From NCBI GenBank assembly GCA_963735955.1, contig CAVTND010000012.1, positions 248,001 to 312,000 of the forward strand: a stretch of DNA of 64,000 nt, written 5' to 3'. Positions 28,348 to 36,850 of the stretch are shown piece after piece. The notes beneath the pieces are model-generated. The model searched no databases, was not told the origin of the DNA, and saw nothing but the letters and a program-made list of their open reading frames with translations. This DNA comes from CAVTND01 sp963735955 (GTDB lineage: Bacteria > Pseudomonadota > Gammaproteobacteria > Burkholderiales > Burkholderiaceae_F). Position numbers and translations under genes: made by a program. The first letter of the stretch is position 1. Each line of letters starts with the position of its first letter.

Positions 28348-29279
28348 TGTGGCGGCCGGCGCGTTGGCTGGCATCGGTCGTGGTAGTTGCGCTGGCGTCC
28401 TGCAGCAGTACGCCGCCGAAGAAATCGGTGTACTACCAGGACGACGGTCCGCCCGACCGCACTCCGGCCGATCTGGCCACAACCCCTGACGCAGTGCCGC
28501 GCGTAGAACCGATCCATCCGCGCGCCAATCGTCCCTACACCGCGCTCGGCCGCAACTACACGCCGCTTACCGGCGACACGCCGTTTCGACAACGCGGACT
28601 CGCGTCCTGGTATGGCAAGCAGTTCCACGGTAACCGGACGGCGAGCGGCGAGATCTACGACATGATGGCAATGACGGCCGCGCATCCGACTCTGCCGATT
28701 CCAAGCTACGTCCGTGTAACGGCAGTACGCAGCGGACGCAGCGTGATCGTGCGAGTCAATGATCGCGGACCGTTCAAGGATGAACGCATCATCGATCTGT
28801 CCTATGCCGCGGCGACCAAGCTCGGCTATGCCAGCGCAGGGACGGGTGAGGTCGAGATCGAGCGGATCACGACGACGCAGATAGCGAGTGGCGAGTGGCG
28901 GCGCTCGACACCTTCGGAGCTCGCGAGCGCGACCAACGGCCAGGCTTCGGCAGTCGCGATGTCCGCGCCGCTTCCTGCTGCATCGCCGCCAGCGTCTGCT
29001 GCGCCTCCGATGCCCAGAGCGAGCGGGCGCTGGACGGTTCAACTTGGCGCCTTCGCGCAGGAAATGAACGCCGAGGCACTCGCCGCACGTGCCGCGGCCC
29101 TGCTGACGTTCCTGGATGTTTCCGATTGGCCTGTTGCCGAGCGCACGCCGCGGGTCGAGCGCGATCAGGGCATTTACCGCGTGCTGGTCGGTGCGTTGTC
29201 GGACCGGGCTGCCGCGCAGGCCTTGGCGGGCGAGCTCGAGCGGGCACTTGCTCGCCCGACCGTGGTTTTGGCGCGCTGA
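28347..29279 (+). CDS. rlpA: RlpA-like septal-ring lytic transglycosylase lipoprotein with SPOR domain
   Basis: 310 residues starting MWRPARWLASVVVVALASC, where ALASC is a lipobox. Residues ~75-180 form the RlpA double-psi beta-barrel: GLASWYGKQFHGNRTASGE, MTAAHPTLPIPSYVRV and VNDRGPFKDERIIDLSYAA, with the catalytic-type Asp-His-Asp pattern. The C-terminus (about 230-308) is a SPOR domain (WTVQLGAFAQEMNAEALA) that binds denuded peptidoglycan at the septum. Last gene of the mrdA-rodA-rlpA unit. Confidence 0.94.
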   Translation: MWRPARWLASVVVVALASCSSTPPKKSVYYQDDGPPDRTPADLATTPDAVPRVEPIHPRANRPYTALGRNYTPLTGDTPFRQRGLASWYGKQFHGNRTASGEIYDMMAMTAAHPTLPIPSYVRVTAVRSGRSVIVRVNDRGPFKDERIIDLSYAAATKLGYASAGTGEVEIERITTTQIASGEWRRSTPSELASATNGQASAVAMSAPLPAASPPASAAPPMPRASGRWTVQLGAFAQEMNAEALAARAAALLTFLDVSDWPVAERTPRVERDQGIYRVLVGALSDRAAAQALAGELERALARPTVVLAR

Positions 29280-29382
29280 CTATCCAAAGGCCACAAACCG
29301 TTGTCGGGCTTTCTTACATTGCCTGGATTTAGCCTCGGATCAATTTCACTAATATCTTTGATATCAATTACTTGCAGCATCT

Positions 29383-29396
29383 GGCATGGGTCGTGC
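29383..29396 (+). promoter_or_regulatory. Sigma-54 promoter for the first PEP-CTERM gene
   Basis: TGGCATGGGTCGTGC at 29382-29396 fits the sigma-54 consensus TGGCAC-N5-TTGC: GG at 29383-29384 and GC at 29395-29396 with the required 10 bases between them. The predicted transcript starts about 12 bases downstream of the GC, giving a leader of roughly 30 bases before the ATG at 29436. Confidence 0.7.
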
Positions 29397-29435
29397 GTTC
29401 CTAGGCTAGGGGATCGACGTTTGAGCAAGAAGTAC

Positions 29436-30167
29436 ATGAAACCAATCAAGTTGCTTTTTGGAATCGTTGCCTTGGCCTTTGGGTCGGCGGCGCTTGCGTC
29501 CGAGTTCTGGGAGCCTATTCCGACTAATGGCACGACTGTCAACGGCAACCTGCGCAACGACAAGGCCAGCGGCGGCAGCGGCTTCGCCAGCGTCCGCGTG
29601 ACCGGGTACAACGGGGTCGGCGGCCAGTTCGACGGTTATTTCTGGACCGGACCGGCCAGTCCGGTGCCGCCAGAGGCCTTCTTCCGTTTCTTCTGCATCC
29701 AGCTGGCCGAACATGCCGCCACCGGCCCGGTCACCTATGCCGCCAGCACATTCAACGATGTGGAGCTGAAAAAGCTCTTCGACATCGCCTACCCGAACCA
29801 CGAAGACGCGGATTTCTGGGACGGCGGCAAGTCCGATTTCGGCACGTTCTCGTCGGCCACGATGGCGGCCGCATTCCAGGTAGCGGTCTGGAACATCGTG
29901 TTCGACAGTGACCTTGACCTGTCGTCGGGCAGCTTCAGGTGGACCGGGGCGTCTTCGGCGGTATCGATCGCGGCCCAGGACCTGCTGGACGATGTGAGTT
30001 CATATTCCGGTAATGCGTACACGCACTGGACGCTCTACCAGTTCGTAAACATCGGCAAGCAGGACTATGTGGCCGCAACCTATCGCACGCCAGAACCAGG
30101 CACGCTAGGAATGCTCGGCGCCGGGCTGCTTGCTCTTGCATTCGCAGGGCGACGCCGACGCCACTAG
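29436..30167 (+). CDS. PEP-CTERM sorting-domain exported protein
   Basis: 243 residues starting MKPIKLLFGIVALAFG, a clean signal peptide cut after ALAS or nearby. The body is an unassigned secreted domain (FFRFFCIQLAEHAATGP, AFQVAVWNIVFDSDLDLSSG). The C-terminus is a textbook PEP-CTERM tail: TPEPGTLGMLGAGLLALAFA followed by GRRRRH, recognised and cut by an exosortase for export, often to extracellular polymer. The start is chosen for the signal peptide; longer in-frame starts would include the promoter. A sigma-54 promoter lies upstream and a strong terminator downstream, so it is probably transcribed alone. Confidence 0.92.
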   Translation: MKPIKLLFGIVALAFGSAALASEFWEPIPTNGTTVNGNLRNDKASGGSGFASVRVTGYNGVGGQFDGYFWTGPASPVPPEAFFRFFCIQLAEHAATGPVTYAASTFNDVELKKLFDIAYPNHEDADFWDGGKSDFGTFSSATMAAAFQVAVWNIVFDSDLDLSSGSFRWTGASSAVSIAAQDLLDDVSSYSGNAYTHWTLYQFVNIGKQDYVAATYRTPEPGTLGMLGAGLLALAFAGRRRRH

Positions 30168-30193
30168 GCTGACTCCGGATTCGACCAAACTTA

Positions 30194-30217
30194 GGCCCCG
30201 GCGGGGCCGATTTTTTT
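30194..30217 (+). terminator. Rho-independent terminator after the first PEP-CTERM gene
   Basis: GC-rich stem GGCCCC / GGGGCC with a 3-base loop, followed after GA by a run of seven T. It lies 26 bases past the PEP-CTERM stop and just before the convergent rsmI stop. Confidence 0.88.
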
Positions 30218-30230
30218 GTCCACTGCGCCC

Positions 30231-31124
30231 TCAATCCGCGCGCCGCTTCAGCAGCTCATAGAGTTCCTCGCGCGCTACACCGGTCGCTTTGGATGCGAGG
30301 GACGCAGCGCGTGCCGCTGGCAGTTCTGCCGCCAGGAGATCGAGCAGGCGCCGCACGTTGGCGTCAAGACTTGCATGCCCGGCCGGCGCTGCATCCACCA
30401 CGATCACGAATTCGCCCCTCTCCTGAACCTCGAATTCGGCGAGCGCCTGCGCTGCGCGAACACTGATCTGCTCGAACTTCTTGCTCAGTTCACGGCAAAT
30501 CACGACACGACGTTCCGGCGCAAGGCAGGCCGCAAGCTCGCCCAGCAAGGCGCGCACGCGATGCGGGGCCTCAAACATGACGAAGGGCTCCGGCTGCGCG
30601 GCCAGCGCATCGAGTGCATGTCTGCGCTTGTCGGCGGTGACCGGCAGGAAGCCGGCGAAGCGGAACGTCGGTGCCGCGAGACCTGCAACGGAAACGGCTG
30701 AAGCGACGCTGCTCGCGCCCGGTATGGGGATGACGCGCTGGCCCGCATCGAGCACGCTGCGCACGATAAAGGCGCCGGGATCAGAGATTGCCGGTGTTCC
30801 TGCATCGGTTACCAGGGCGATTCGCTGGCCCTGAGCGATGCGTGCGACGATCGCGGCGGCGGCTTCGCGCTCGTTGTGCTGGTGTGCGGCCAGCAGCGGC
30901 GTTTCGATGCCGAAGCGCGTGAGCAAGGGACGCGTGGTCCGGGTGTCTTCGGCGGCGATCGCATCAGCCCGTGCCAGAACTGCAATCGCACGCAGCGTGA
31001 TATCGGCGGCGTTACCCAAGGGCAGGGCGACTACATACAATGCAGCAGAAGGAAAATCCTGCTCCGCGACGCCTGCCCGTGCCATCCAATCTTCGTACAT
31101 TTGCCAATGTGCTCGTTCGCTCAT
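30231..31124 (-). CDS. rsmI: 16S rRNA (cytidine-1402 2'-O)-methyltransferase
   Basis: About 297 residues from the ATG at 31124 (MSERAHWQMYEDW); the ATG at 31100 (MYEDWMARAGVAEQ) is equally possible. Tetrapyrrole-methylase-fold motifs are intact: ALYVVALPLGNAADITLRA, AEDTRTTRPLL, VTDAGTPAISDPGAFIV and IPIPGASSVASA (SAM binding), then PFVMFEAPHRVRALL. It methylates C1402 in the decoding centre of 16S rRNA. The divergent neighbour is an LpoA-like gene, the same pairing as yraL/yraM in E. coli. Confidence 0.95.
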   Translation of the reverse strand: MSERAHWQMYEDWMARAGVAEQDFPSAALYVVALPLGNAADITLRAIAVLARADAIAAEDTRTTRPLLTRFGIETPLLAAHQHNEREAAAAIVARIAQGQRIALVTDAGTPAISDPGAFIVRSVLDAGQRVIPIPGASSVASAVSVAGLAAPTFRFAGFLPVTADKRRHALDALAAQPEPFVMFEAPHRVRALLGELAACLAPERRVVICRELSKKFEQISVRAAQALAEFEVQERGEFVIVVDAAPAGHASLDANVRRLLDLLAAELPAARAASLASKATGVAREELYELLKRRAD

Positions 31125-32234
31125 CGCGATCGAAGTTCGTGACCTGGGTTCGGGGCGCGCTCGCCGTGTTCGCGGCAAGTGTCGCATGCGCCACGGCTGC
31201 ACAGACGACGCCCGCTGCCACGGCCGCTGAACCACCGCCTGCAATGCTCCTGCTGCTGCCGAGCGCGAAATCAATCTTCGCGCCGGCTGCCGATGCTGTG
31301 AGGCAGGGATTCTTTGCCGCCCACGGCGCCGGCGGGCAGGCGATCACAGTGCAGGTTGTCGAAGTCGACGATGAAGGCGAAGAGCTCGGGCGTGCAATCG
31401 CGGCAGCCCGGTCGCGTGGCGTGCGCGTCGTCGTCGGCCCTTTGCCGCGCACGGCCGTCAATGCGGTGATCGAAGGGCATCTCGCCGTGGCGCCGATGGT
31501 GACCCTCAACTATGCCGACCGCGACACGGCAGCGCCGGCCAGCCTGATCGAAGTCGGCGTCTCGGTCGAGGCAGAAGCTCAGCGGGTGGCACGAGTCGCT
31601 TTGTCCGAATTTGTCGGAGTGCGACGGGCCGATGCGCGGGCGCGCCTGCTCGTGGTGAGCGGGCCTGGTGCGCTGGATAGGCGCGTGGCCCAGGCCTTTA
31701 TCAGCGCCTTGCGGGCGCAGGGTGAAACGCCGGTTTCAATCGATCTCGGCACCGAAACCATCGAGCGCGCTGCCACCCAATTGGCTGCACCGAATGTCGA
31801 AGCCGTGTTTCTCGCGCTCAACGCGCGCGATGCAGTCCTGATCCGCGCGCGCATTCCGCGCACAGTACTGGTGTTCGGCACTTCGATGCTGAACGCGGGC
31901 GATCCCAAACTGGCTCCCTCGGCTGCCGCCCCTGGCGCACGATCTGGAGGGCATTCGCTTTGTCGACATGCCTTGGCTGCTGCAGCCCGACCATCCGGCG
32001 GTGATGATCTATCCGCGCGACGCCCAGCTGCCGATCGATCTCGCGCGGCTGTACGCGCTCGGAATCGACGGCTATCGACTCGCGCTCGCCTGGATGAATG
32101 GCGAGACCCGTTTTGAACTGGATGGGGTGACCGGCCGCCTCCGCGTCGATCGCAGTCTCGGCCCGCGCGTGGAGCGAGTGCCGGCATTCGCGATCTTTCG
32201 CAATGGCGCGATCGAACGCGAAGAGCTGCGTTGA
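31040..32234 (+). CDS. LpoA/LppC-like penicillin-binding protein activator, one frameshift
   Basis: A periplasmic type-1-binding-protein-like fold: AMLLLLPSAKSIFAPAADAV, VRVVVGPLPRTAVNAVI, LIEVGVSVEAEAQRVARV and LIRARIPRTVLVFGTSML. After a frameshift near 31930 it continues EGIRFVDMPWLLQPDHPAVM and ALGIDGYRLALAWMNG, ending EREELR at 32234. ~397 residues. The N-terminus has a secretion signal (RGALAVFAASVACATAAQ). The ATG at 31040 would overlap the rsmI start, so a GTG near 31109 or 31139 may be the true start. In E. coli LpoA activates PBP1a. Position between rsmI and yraN supports the call. Confidence 0.78.
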
Positions 32235-32653
32235 TGGCGACCACGCGCCAGGTTCGTTTGACCAGCAACCGAGCGGGCGGTAACCGCGTTACGGGAGTGC
32301 GAACGCCGAGGCAGCGCGCCGGGGCCGCCGCGGAAGAATCCGCAGCCCGCCATCTGGGTGCAAGCGGCTGTGTCGTGCTGGCGCGCAACGCACGCTACCG
32401 TGATGGCGAGCTCGACCTCGTCGTTCGCGAGCGTGATGTCATCGTTTTCGTCGAGGTCCGGATGCGCTCGAGCGACAGCCGCGGTGGCGCGGCAGCGAGT
32501 GTCGACGCGTTCAAGCGTCGGCGCATCGTACGCGCAGCGCAGCGCTGGCTGGCCGAGCGCTATGGCGAGCGCTGGCCGGCCTGCCGCTTCGACGTCGTGG
32601 CCATCGATGGCAATGGCACAATCGAGTGGTTGCGCGACGCGTTCGTCGCCTGA
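32234..32653 (+). CDS. yraN: YraN / UPF0102 family endonuclease-like protein
   Basis: 139 residues from the ATG at 32234, which overlaps the upstream stop by one base (TGATG). The restriction-endonuclease-like core is visible: GAAAEESAARHLGASGC, ARNARYRDGELDLVVRERD with the GExDLV motif, and VFVEVRMRSSDSRGG, where E-V-R replaces the usual ExK spacing seen in many homologues. Biological role is not established. Confidence 0.9.
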   Translation: MATTRQVRLTSNRAGGNRVTGVRTPRQRAGAAAEESAARHLGASGCVVLARNARYRDGELDLVVRERDVIVFVEVRMRSSDSRGGAAASVDAFKRRRIVRAAQRWLAERYGERWPACRFDVVAIDGNGTIEWLRDAFVA

Positions 32654-32663
32654 GGAAACCCGG

Positions 32664-33410
32664 ATGCTTCGAATCAAGTCTTATGCAGCAGCGCTCACTG
32701 CGCTGGTTTCAGTCGTTTCGTTTTCGGCCTGTGCGCCGCTGGTGGTTGGCGTCGTCGTCGCGGGCACCGCCTATGTAGGCACCGATCGACGCTCGACCGG
32801 CACCCAGGTCGATGACCAGACGATCCAGCTGAGACTCGCCAATGAACTGTCGTCGGCGCTGAAAACCAAGCCGGTTCATATCAACGTCAACAGTTTCGAC
32901 CGGCGGGTCCTGCTGACTGGTGAGGTGCCGGACGAAGCGACCAAGTCCGAGGCGGGAGCCATTTCTGAGCGCTCGCAGGGCGTGCGCCTGGTCATCAATG
33001 AACTGGTGATCGCGCCACCGTCATCGATGTCGGAGCGGACGGCTGACATTGCGCTCGGCGGGAAAGTGAGGACCGCGTTCATCAATACGCGGGAGATCGC
33101 GTTCAACTCGATCGAGATCGTGACCGAGCGACACATTATTTATCTGCTGGGCATCGTGACCGAAAAGGAAGCGGACATCGCCGCGCTGGTGGCCAGCAAG
33201 GTCTCCGGCGTGCAGCAGGTGGTCAAGGTGTTCGAAATAGTCTCGCCCGAGGAACTGCAGCGTCGTCGTGACGGCACCGGTTCCTCGCCGCCGGCAGCGA
33301 CTCCTTCGTCTGCGCCGGCCGCTGCGCCTGTTCGTGCTGCGACTCCAGCCTCACCTCCAACCACGACTCCGGCGCCGGCCCCGAGCGCAGCGCCGGGTAC
33401 GCGCCAGTAG
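32664..33410 (+). CDS. BON-domain outer-membrane lipoprotein (DolP/YraP-like)
   Basis: 248 residues starting MLRIKSYAAALTALVSV with lipobox SFSAC. Two BON domains follow: residues ~50-115 (DDQTIQLRLANELSSAL, NSFDRRVLLTGEVPDEA) and ~120-190 (GKVRTAFINTREIAFNSIEI, IIYLLGIVTEKEADIA). The last ~50 residues are a Pro/Ala/Thr-rich tail absent from E. coli DolP. BON domains bind phospholipid; DolP supports outer-membrane integrity. The gene lies 10 bases after yraN. The diaA gene often found here is missing. Confidence 0.9.
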   Translation: MLRIKSYAAALTALVSVVSFSACAPLVVGVVVAGTAYVGTDRRSTGTQVDDQTIQLRLANELSSALKTKPVHINVNSFDRRVLLTGEVPDEATKSEAGAISERSQGVRLVINELVIAPPSSMSERTADIALGGKVRTAFINTREIAFNSIEIVTERHIIYLLGIVTEKEADIAALVASKVSGVQQVVKVFEIVSPEELQRRRDGTGSSPPAATPSSAPAAAPVRAATPASPPTTTPAPAPSAAPGTRQ

Positions 33411-33487
33411 CCGCCCTGCATAGGCGCGCCGAGTTCGTGGCGTGCCGCAGACGGCGGCTCATCGCTGATCAGCGGGCACATCAGGCA

Positions 33488-33515
33488 TTGCGTCACCGGC
33501 GCCTTGACTTATAGT
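33488..33515 (+). promoter_or_regulatory. Candidate sigma-70 promoter for lemA
   Basis: TTGCGT at 33488-33493 and TATAGT at 33510-33515 with a 16-base spacer, 55 bases upstream of the lemA ATG. The -10 matches 5 of 6 consensus bases; the -35 is weaker. Confidence 0.4.
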
Positions 33516-33570
33516 GCGCCGCTCCGCACGGCCGCGCGGCCGAGACGGACGTTCCAACAAGGAGACTGAA

Positions 33571-34158
33571 ATGGGCTGGATCGTTGTGCTGGGTATCGTC
33601 GCAGTGGTCGTGTTCTGGGCGGTTGGCGCCTATAACCGGCTGGTCAACCTGCGCAACAAGTTCAAGAATGCATTTGCGCAGATCGATGTGCAGCTGAAGC
33701 GACGCTACGACCTGATACCCAATCTGGTCGAAACCGCCAAGGGCTACATGAAGCACGAGCGGGAGACGCTCGAAAACGTCATCAAGGCGCGCAATACGGC
33801 GGTCACCGCCAATGCTGCAGCCGCCGCTGATCCGGGCAACCCCAGCGCAATGCAGGGCCTGATCGCTGCCGAAGGTGCACTGAGCGGCGCACTGTCCAGG
33901 CTGTTTGCTCTGTCGGAGGCCTATCCGGACCTCAAGGCCAATCAGAACATGATGCAGCTGACCGAGGAGCTGACCGGGACCGAAAACAAGATCTCGTTCT
34001 CGCGCCAGGCGTTCAACGACGCGATCATGAGCTACAACACCGCCGCGCAGCAGTTTCCGGCCAATGTCATCGCCGGCATGTTCTCGTTTGCGCCGGCCGA
34101 ACTGCTGCAGGCGACCGAAACCGAAGAAGAGCGCAAGGCAGTGCGCGTGCAGTTCTGA
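33571..34158 (+). CDS. lemA: LemA family membrane protein
   Basis: 195 residues with an AAGGAGA site before the ATG. An N-terminal membrane helix (IVVLGIVAVVVFWAVGAYN) is followed by the helical LemA core: LVNLRNKFKNAFAQIDVQLK, RRYDLIPNLVETAKGYM, LFALSEAYPDLKANQNMMQL and TENKISFSRQAFNDAIMSYN. It is paired with a downstream membrane M48 protease, an arrangement common in proteobacteria; the two are thought to act together at the membrane, though the role is not settled. Confidence 0.94.
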   Translation: MGWIVVLGIVAVVVFWAVGAYNRLVNLRNKFKNAFAQIDVQLKRRYDLIPNLVETAKGYMKHERETLENVIKARNTAVTANAAAAADPGNPSAMQGLIAAEGALSGALSRLFALSEAYPDLKANQNMMQLTEELTGTENKISFSRQAFNDAIMSYNTAAQQFPANVIAGMFSFAPAELLQATETEEERKAVRVQF

Positions 34159-34280
34159 ACGCCATGGACATGCGGGCGGCGTTCGGACTGTCATTTTCCG
34201 CGCTGGTGCCAGGCGCCGTCGCGGACATGCCGCCGCGCGTGCTGCCGCCGCGCACGTTGCACTAGCGCGCGGCCATCGCC

Positions 34281-36362
34281 GTGGATTTTTTCGAGCACCA
34301 GGAGCTCGCGCGCCGCAGCACCAAGCGGCTGATCGTGCTGTTTGTGATTGCGGTGATCGCGGTGGTGGTCGCCGTCAACTTTGCCGCGACACTTATCTAC
34401 TACGGCTTCATGGCGCCGACCGCAGCGCGCTATGTCGGTCCGGTGACGCTACCGACCGGCTTCTACCCTACCAATACCGTCGTGATTCTGGGTCTGATTT
34501 TCGGCGGCATGCTGCTGGAGACCAACCGGCTGCGCGCCGGTGGAGTTGCTGTCGCGCGCAGGGTCGGCGCGCGCGAGGTCGATCCGTCGACGCGGGATCT
34601 GCTCGACCGGCGCCTGCTCAATATCGTCGAGGAAATGGCAATCGCCTCGGGCGTGCCGATGCCGCGCGTGTTCGTGATGGACGGCGAGAGCTCGATCAAC
34701 GCCTTTGCCGCCGGCCACTCGATCAACGATGCAGTGGTCACTGTCACGCACGGAACGCTGACCCGACTGTCGCGCGATGAGCTGCAGGGCGTGGTCGCGC
34801 ACGAGTTCTCGCATATCCTGAACGGCGACATGAAGCTGAACCTGCGCCTGATGGGCGTGCTGTTCGGCCTGTTGATCGTCGCCATGGCGGGGCGCTTCCT
34901 GCTCGAAATCGGCGGACGCAGTCGCGGCGGCGGTGGTCGCAGCGGGGGGAGTGCGGTCGCCGTGCTCTTTCTCGGCGGGCTCGCGCTCTGGATCCTTGGC
35001 TATATCGGCGTGTTCTTCGGGCGTCTGATCAAGGCCAGCGTGTCGCGCCAGCGTGAATTCCTGGCCGATGCCAGCGCAGTGCAATTCACGCGCAATCCGG
35101 ACGGCATCGGCGGCGCGCTGCGCAAGATCGGCGGGCTCACGCAGCAGACCGGGCTCGGCACGCGCATCAATCACCCGCAGGCCGAGGCGCTGTCACATCT
35201 GTTTCTGGGAGCTGCGCGGCCAAGCTTTGCGCGCGGCCTGTTCGCCACCCACCCGCCGATCGACGAGCGCGTGCGCCGAATCTACGGCCGCACGATGGAA
35301 CTGCTGCCGGCCACGGAAGATGCGGTTGCGCTCGCACTCGGCGGACTCGAGCCGAGCGTTGAAACTGGGCCGCGGTCACCGATCGAGTTTGTTCAGTCAA
35401 TTCCGTCGGCGGCCGCGGTCACTCAGTCTTCCGGCCAGACTGCGCCGATGCCGGCCGCGTTCTCGCCGGTGTCCGGGCTGATGGCGGCCAGCGCGTTTGC
35501 TGCGTCCCAGCTCTCGAACGAAGTCGGCACAGTTCGCCCCCTCGATCGCAGGAACGATCGCAATCTCGACCGCCGACACGATCTCGAACACGATCCGGAT
35601 TTCGCTCTCGACGATGCGCAGCGCGCTGTGCTTGCCACACTGCGCGCCGCTGCTCAGGACGCCACGCGCGCCCAGCTGCTGGTCCTTGCTCTGCTGGTCG
35701 ACAAGGCGATCGAACTGCGCACCCAGCAGCGCACGTTGATTGCTGAAACGTTCGGGGCAGACGGTGCGCGCATGGCCGACAGTTACCACGAAGACATCCA
35801 GCGCCTGCCGCCCGGCGCCCGCCAGGCACTCGCCGATGTCGCGATGCCGGCGCTGCGTCGCCTGCCGCCCGAGCCGCGCGCGAAACTGCTGCGCGTTGCG
35901 CACCTGCTGATTGCGGCCGATGGCAGGCTGACGGTGCGCGAGTTCCTGCTGTTCTCAATACTGAAGCGCAGGCTCGGCCCGGATGCTGGCCGCCCGGTGC
36001 CGGTGCGCTACGCCGCAGTTCGTGAGTTGGCAAAGGAAGCTTCTCAAGTGCTGTCGCTGGTCGCGCTGGTGCGCCTGCCGGAGCGGCCCGACCACGCCTT
36101 CAACGCGGGCGCTTTGCAACTGAAGGACGTCGATGCGCGCAGGGTGGAAGCTGAAGCGTTGCAGCTCGATTCGGTGTCCGCGGCGCTTGACCGCCTGAAT
36201 CAACTGGCGCCGCTTGCCAAGCCGATCCTGATCAAGGCCGCGACGGCAGTTGCATTTGTTGACGACCGCACGAACTGGAAGGCTGCGAGTTCCTTGCGCA
36301 TGATCTGCGCAGCGCTGGATGCACCGTTGCCGCCGCAGGTGTTGGCGGCCGAAGCTGCCTGA
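34281..36362 (+). CDS. Membrane M48 family metalloprotease (HtpX-like), extended C-terminus
   Basis: 693 residues from the GTG at 34281 (VDFFEHQELARRST). Two N-terminal membrane spans (~17-42 and ~66-80) precede the zinc-protease domain with HEFSH at 174-178 and downstream VSRQREFLADASAVQFTR, which supplies the third zinc ligand, plus two more spans between them. The C-terminal ~330 residues (LLVLALLVDKAIELRTQQRT, IAADGRLTVREFLLFSIL) are unlike E. coli HtpX (~293 residues) and resemble a TerB-like helical domain by eye. It likely degrades misfolded membrane proteins. Gene order lemA-M48 is conserved. Confidence 0.9.
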   Translation: MDFFEHQELARRSTKRLIVLFVIAVIAVVVAVNFAATLIYYGFMAPTAARYVGPVTLPTGFYPTNTVVILGLIFGGMLLETNRLRAGGVAVARRVGAREVDPSTRDLLDRRLLNIVEEMAIASGVPMPRVFVMDGESSINAFAAGHSINDAVVTVTHGTLTRLSRDELQGVVAHEFSHILNGDMKLNLRLMGVLFGLLIVAMAGRFLLEIGGRSRGGGGRSGGSAVAVLFLGGLALWILGYIGVFFGRLIKASVSRQREFLADASAVQFTRNPDGIGGALRKIGGLTQQTGLGTRINHPQAEALSHLFLGAARPSFARGLFATHPPIDERVRRIYGRTMELLPATEDAVALALGGLEPSVETGPRSPIEFVQSIPSAAAVTQSSGQTAPMPAAFSPVSGLMAASAFAASQLSNEVGTVRPLDRRNDRNLDRRHDLEHDPDFALDDAQRAVLATLRAAAQDATRAQLLVLALLVDKAIELRTQQRTLIAETFGADGARMADSYHEDIQRLPPGARQALADVAMPALRRLPPEPRAKLLRVAHLLIAADGRLTVREFLLFSILKRRLGPDAGRPVPVRYAAVRELAKEASQVLSLVALVRLPERPDHAFNAGALQLKDVDARRVEAEALQLDSVSAALDRLNQLAPLAKPILIKAATAVAFVDDRTNWKAASSLRMICAALDAPLPPQVLAAEAA

Positions 36363-36384
36363 GGGCTGGTTTTTGCTCAGTGGT

Positions 36385-36536
36385 CTGTAACAGTCGATTC
36401 GGGACTGAAAGGCGGGCCCGGGCGCGCCGAGTGCGCGAAGCGAGCCGCGTCGAATAGCTCTCGCATATTCGCAAGGCGAGCGACAAAGCAATCGGCCGCC
36501 CCGGCCTGCAAGGCAGTTCTGAATTGGCTGTTACAG
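36385..36536. repeat. Imperfect inverted repeat, about 152 bases overall
   Basis: The end sequences CTGTAACAGTCGATTC (36385-36400) and GAATTGGCTGTTACAG (36521-36536) are inverted copies with 14 of 16 bases paired. The interior also shows patchy complementarity. It fills the gap between two convergent genes (M48 protease and a small membrane protein). It could be a miniature inverted-repeat element or a long transcript hairpin; no target-site duplication is obvious. Confidence 0.5.
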
Positions 36537-36540
36537 GCGA

Positions 36541-36735
36541 CTAGTGCCAGACCCAGCCGATCAGAGCCGCCGTACCGGCGAGCAGTGCGACGAGCGACAG
36601 TACGACGGCGCCGACGCGCAGGCTGCGCAGCGTCGTTTCGCTGGGCGCGAATGCGAATCCGATCACGGGCAAAACGACCGCCAGCAACAGCGCACTGGCG
36701 GCGAGCTTCAGCGCGATTTCCTGCCAGGGCAGCAT
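36541..36735 (-). CDS. Small two-helix membrane protein
   Basis: 64 residues from the ATG at 36735, preceded by AAGGAG. Two hydrophobic helices: LAASALLLAVVLPVIGFAFA (about 10-29) and VGAVVLSLVALLAGTAALIG (about 41-60). No family recognised. An in-frame start at 36795 would add 20 residues, but the ribosome-binding site favours the shorter form. Confidence 0.6.
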   Translation of the reverse strand: MLPWQEIALKLAASALLLAVVLPVIGFAFAPSETTLRSLRVGAVVLSLVALLAGTAALIGWVWH

Positions 36736-36850
36736 CGAGGGCTCCTTGTGTGTCGGGACAGCGTGAACAAGGATAAATGGCTTCCTTGTGCGCAAAGCAA
36801 CTCGGTGTGCTCGGAATTCCGCCTATTCCTGAGCGGGCTCCGGCAGTCGG

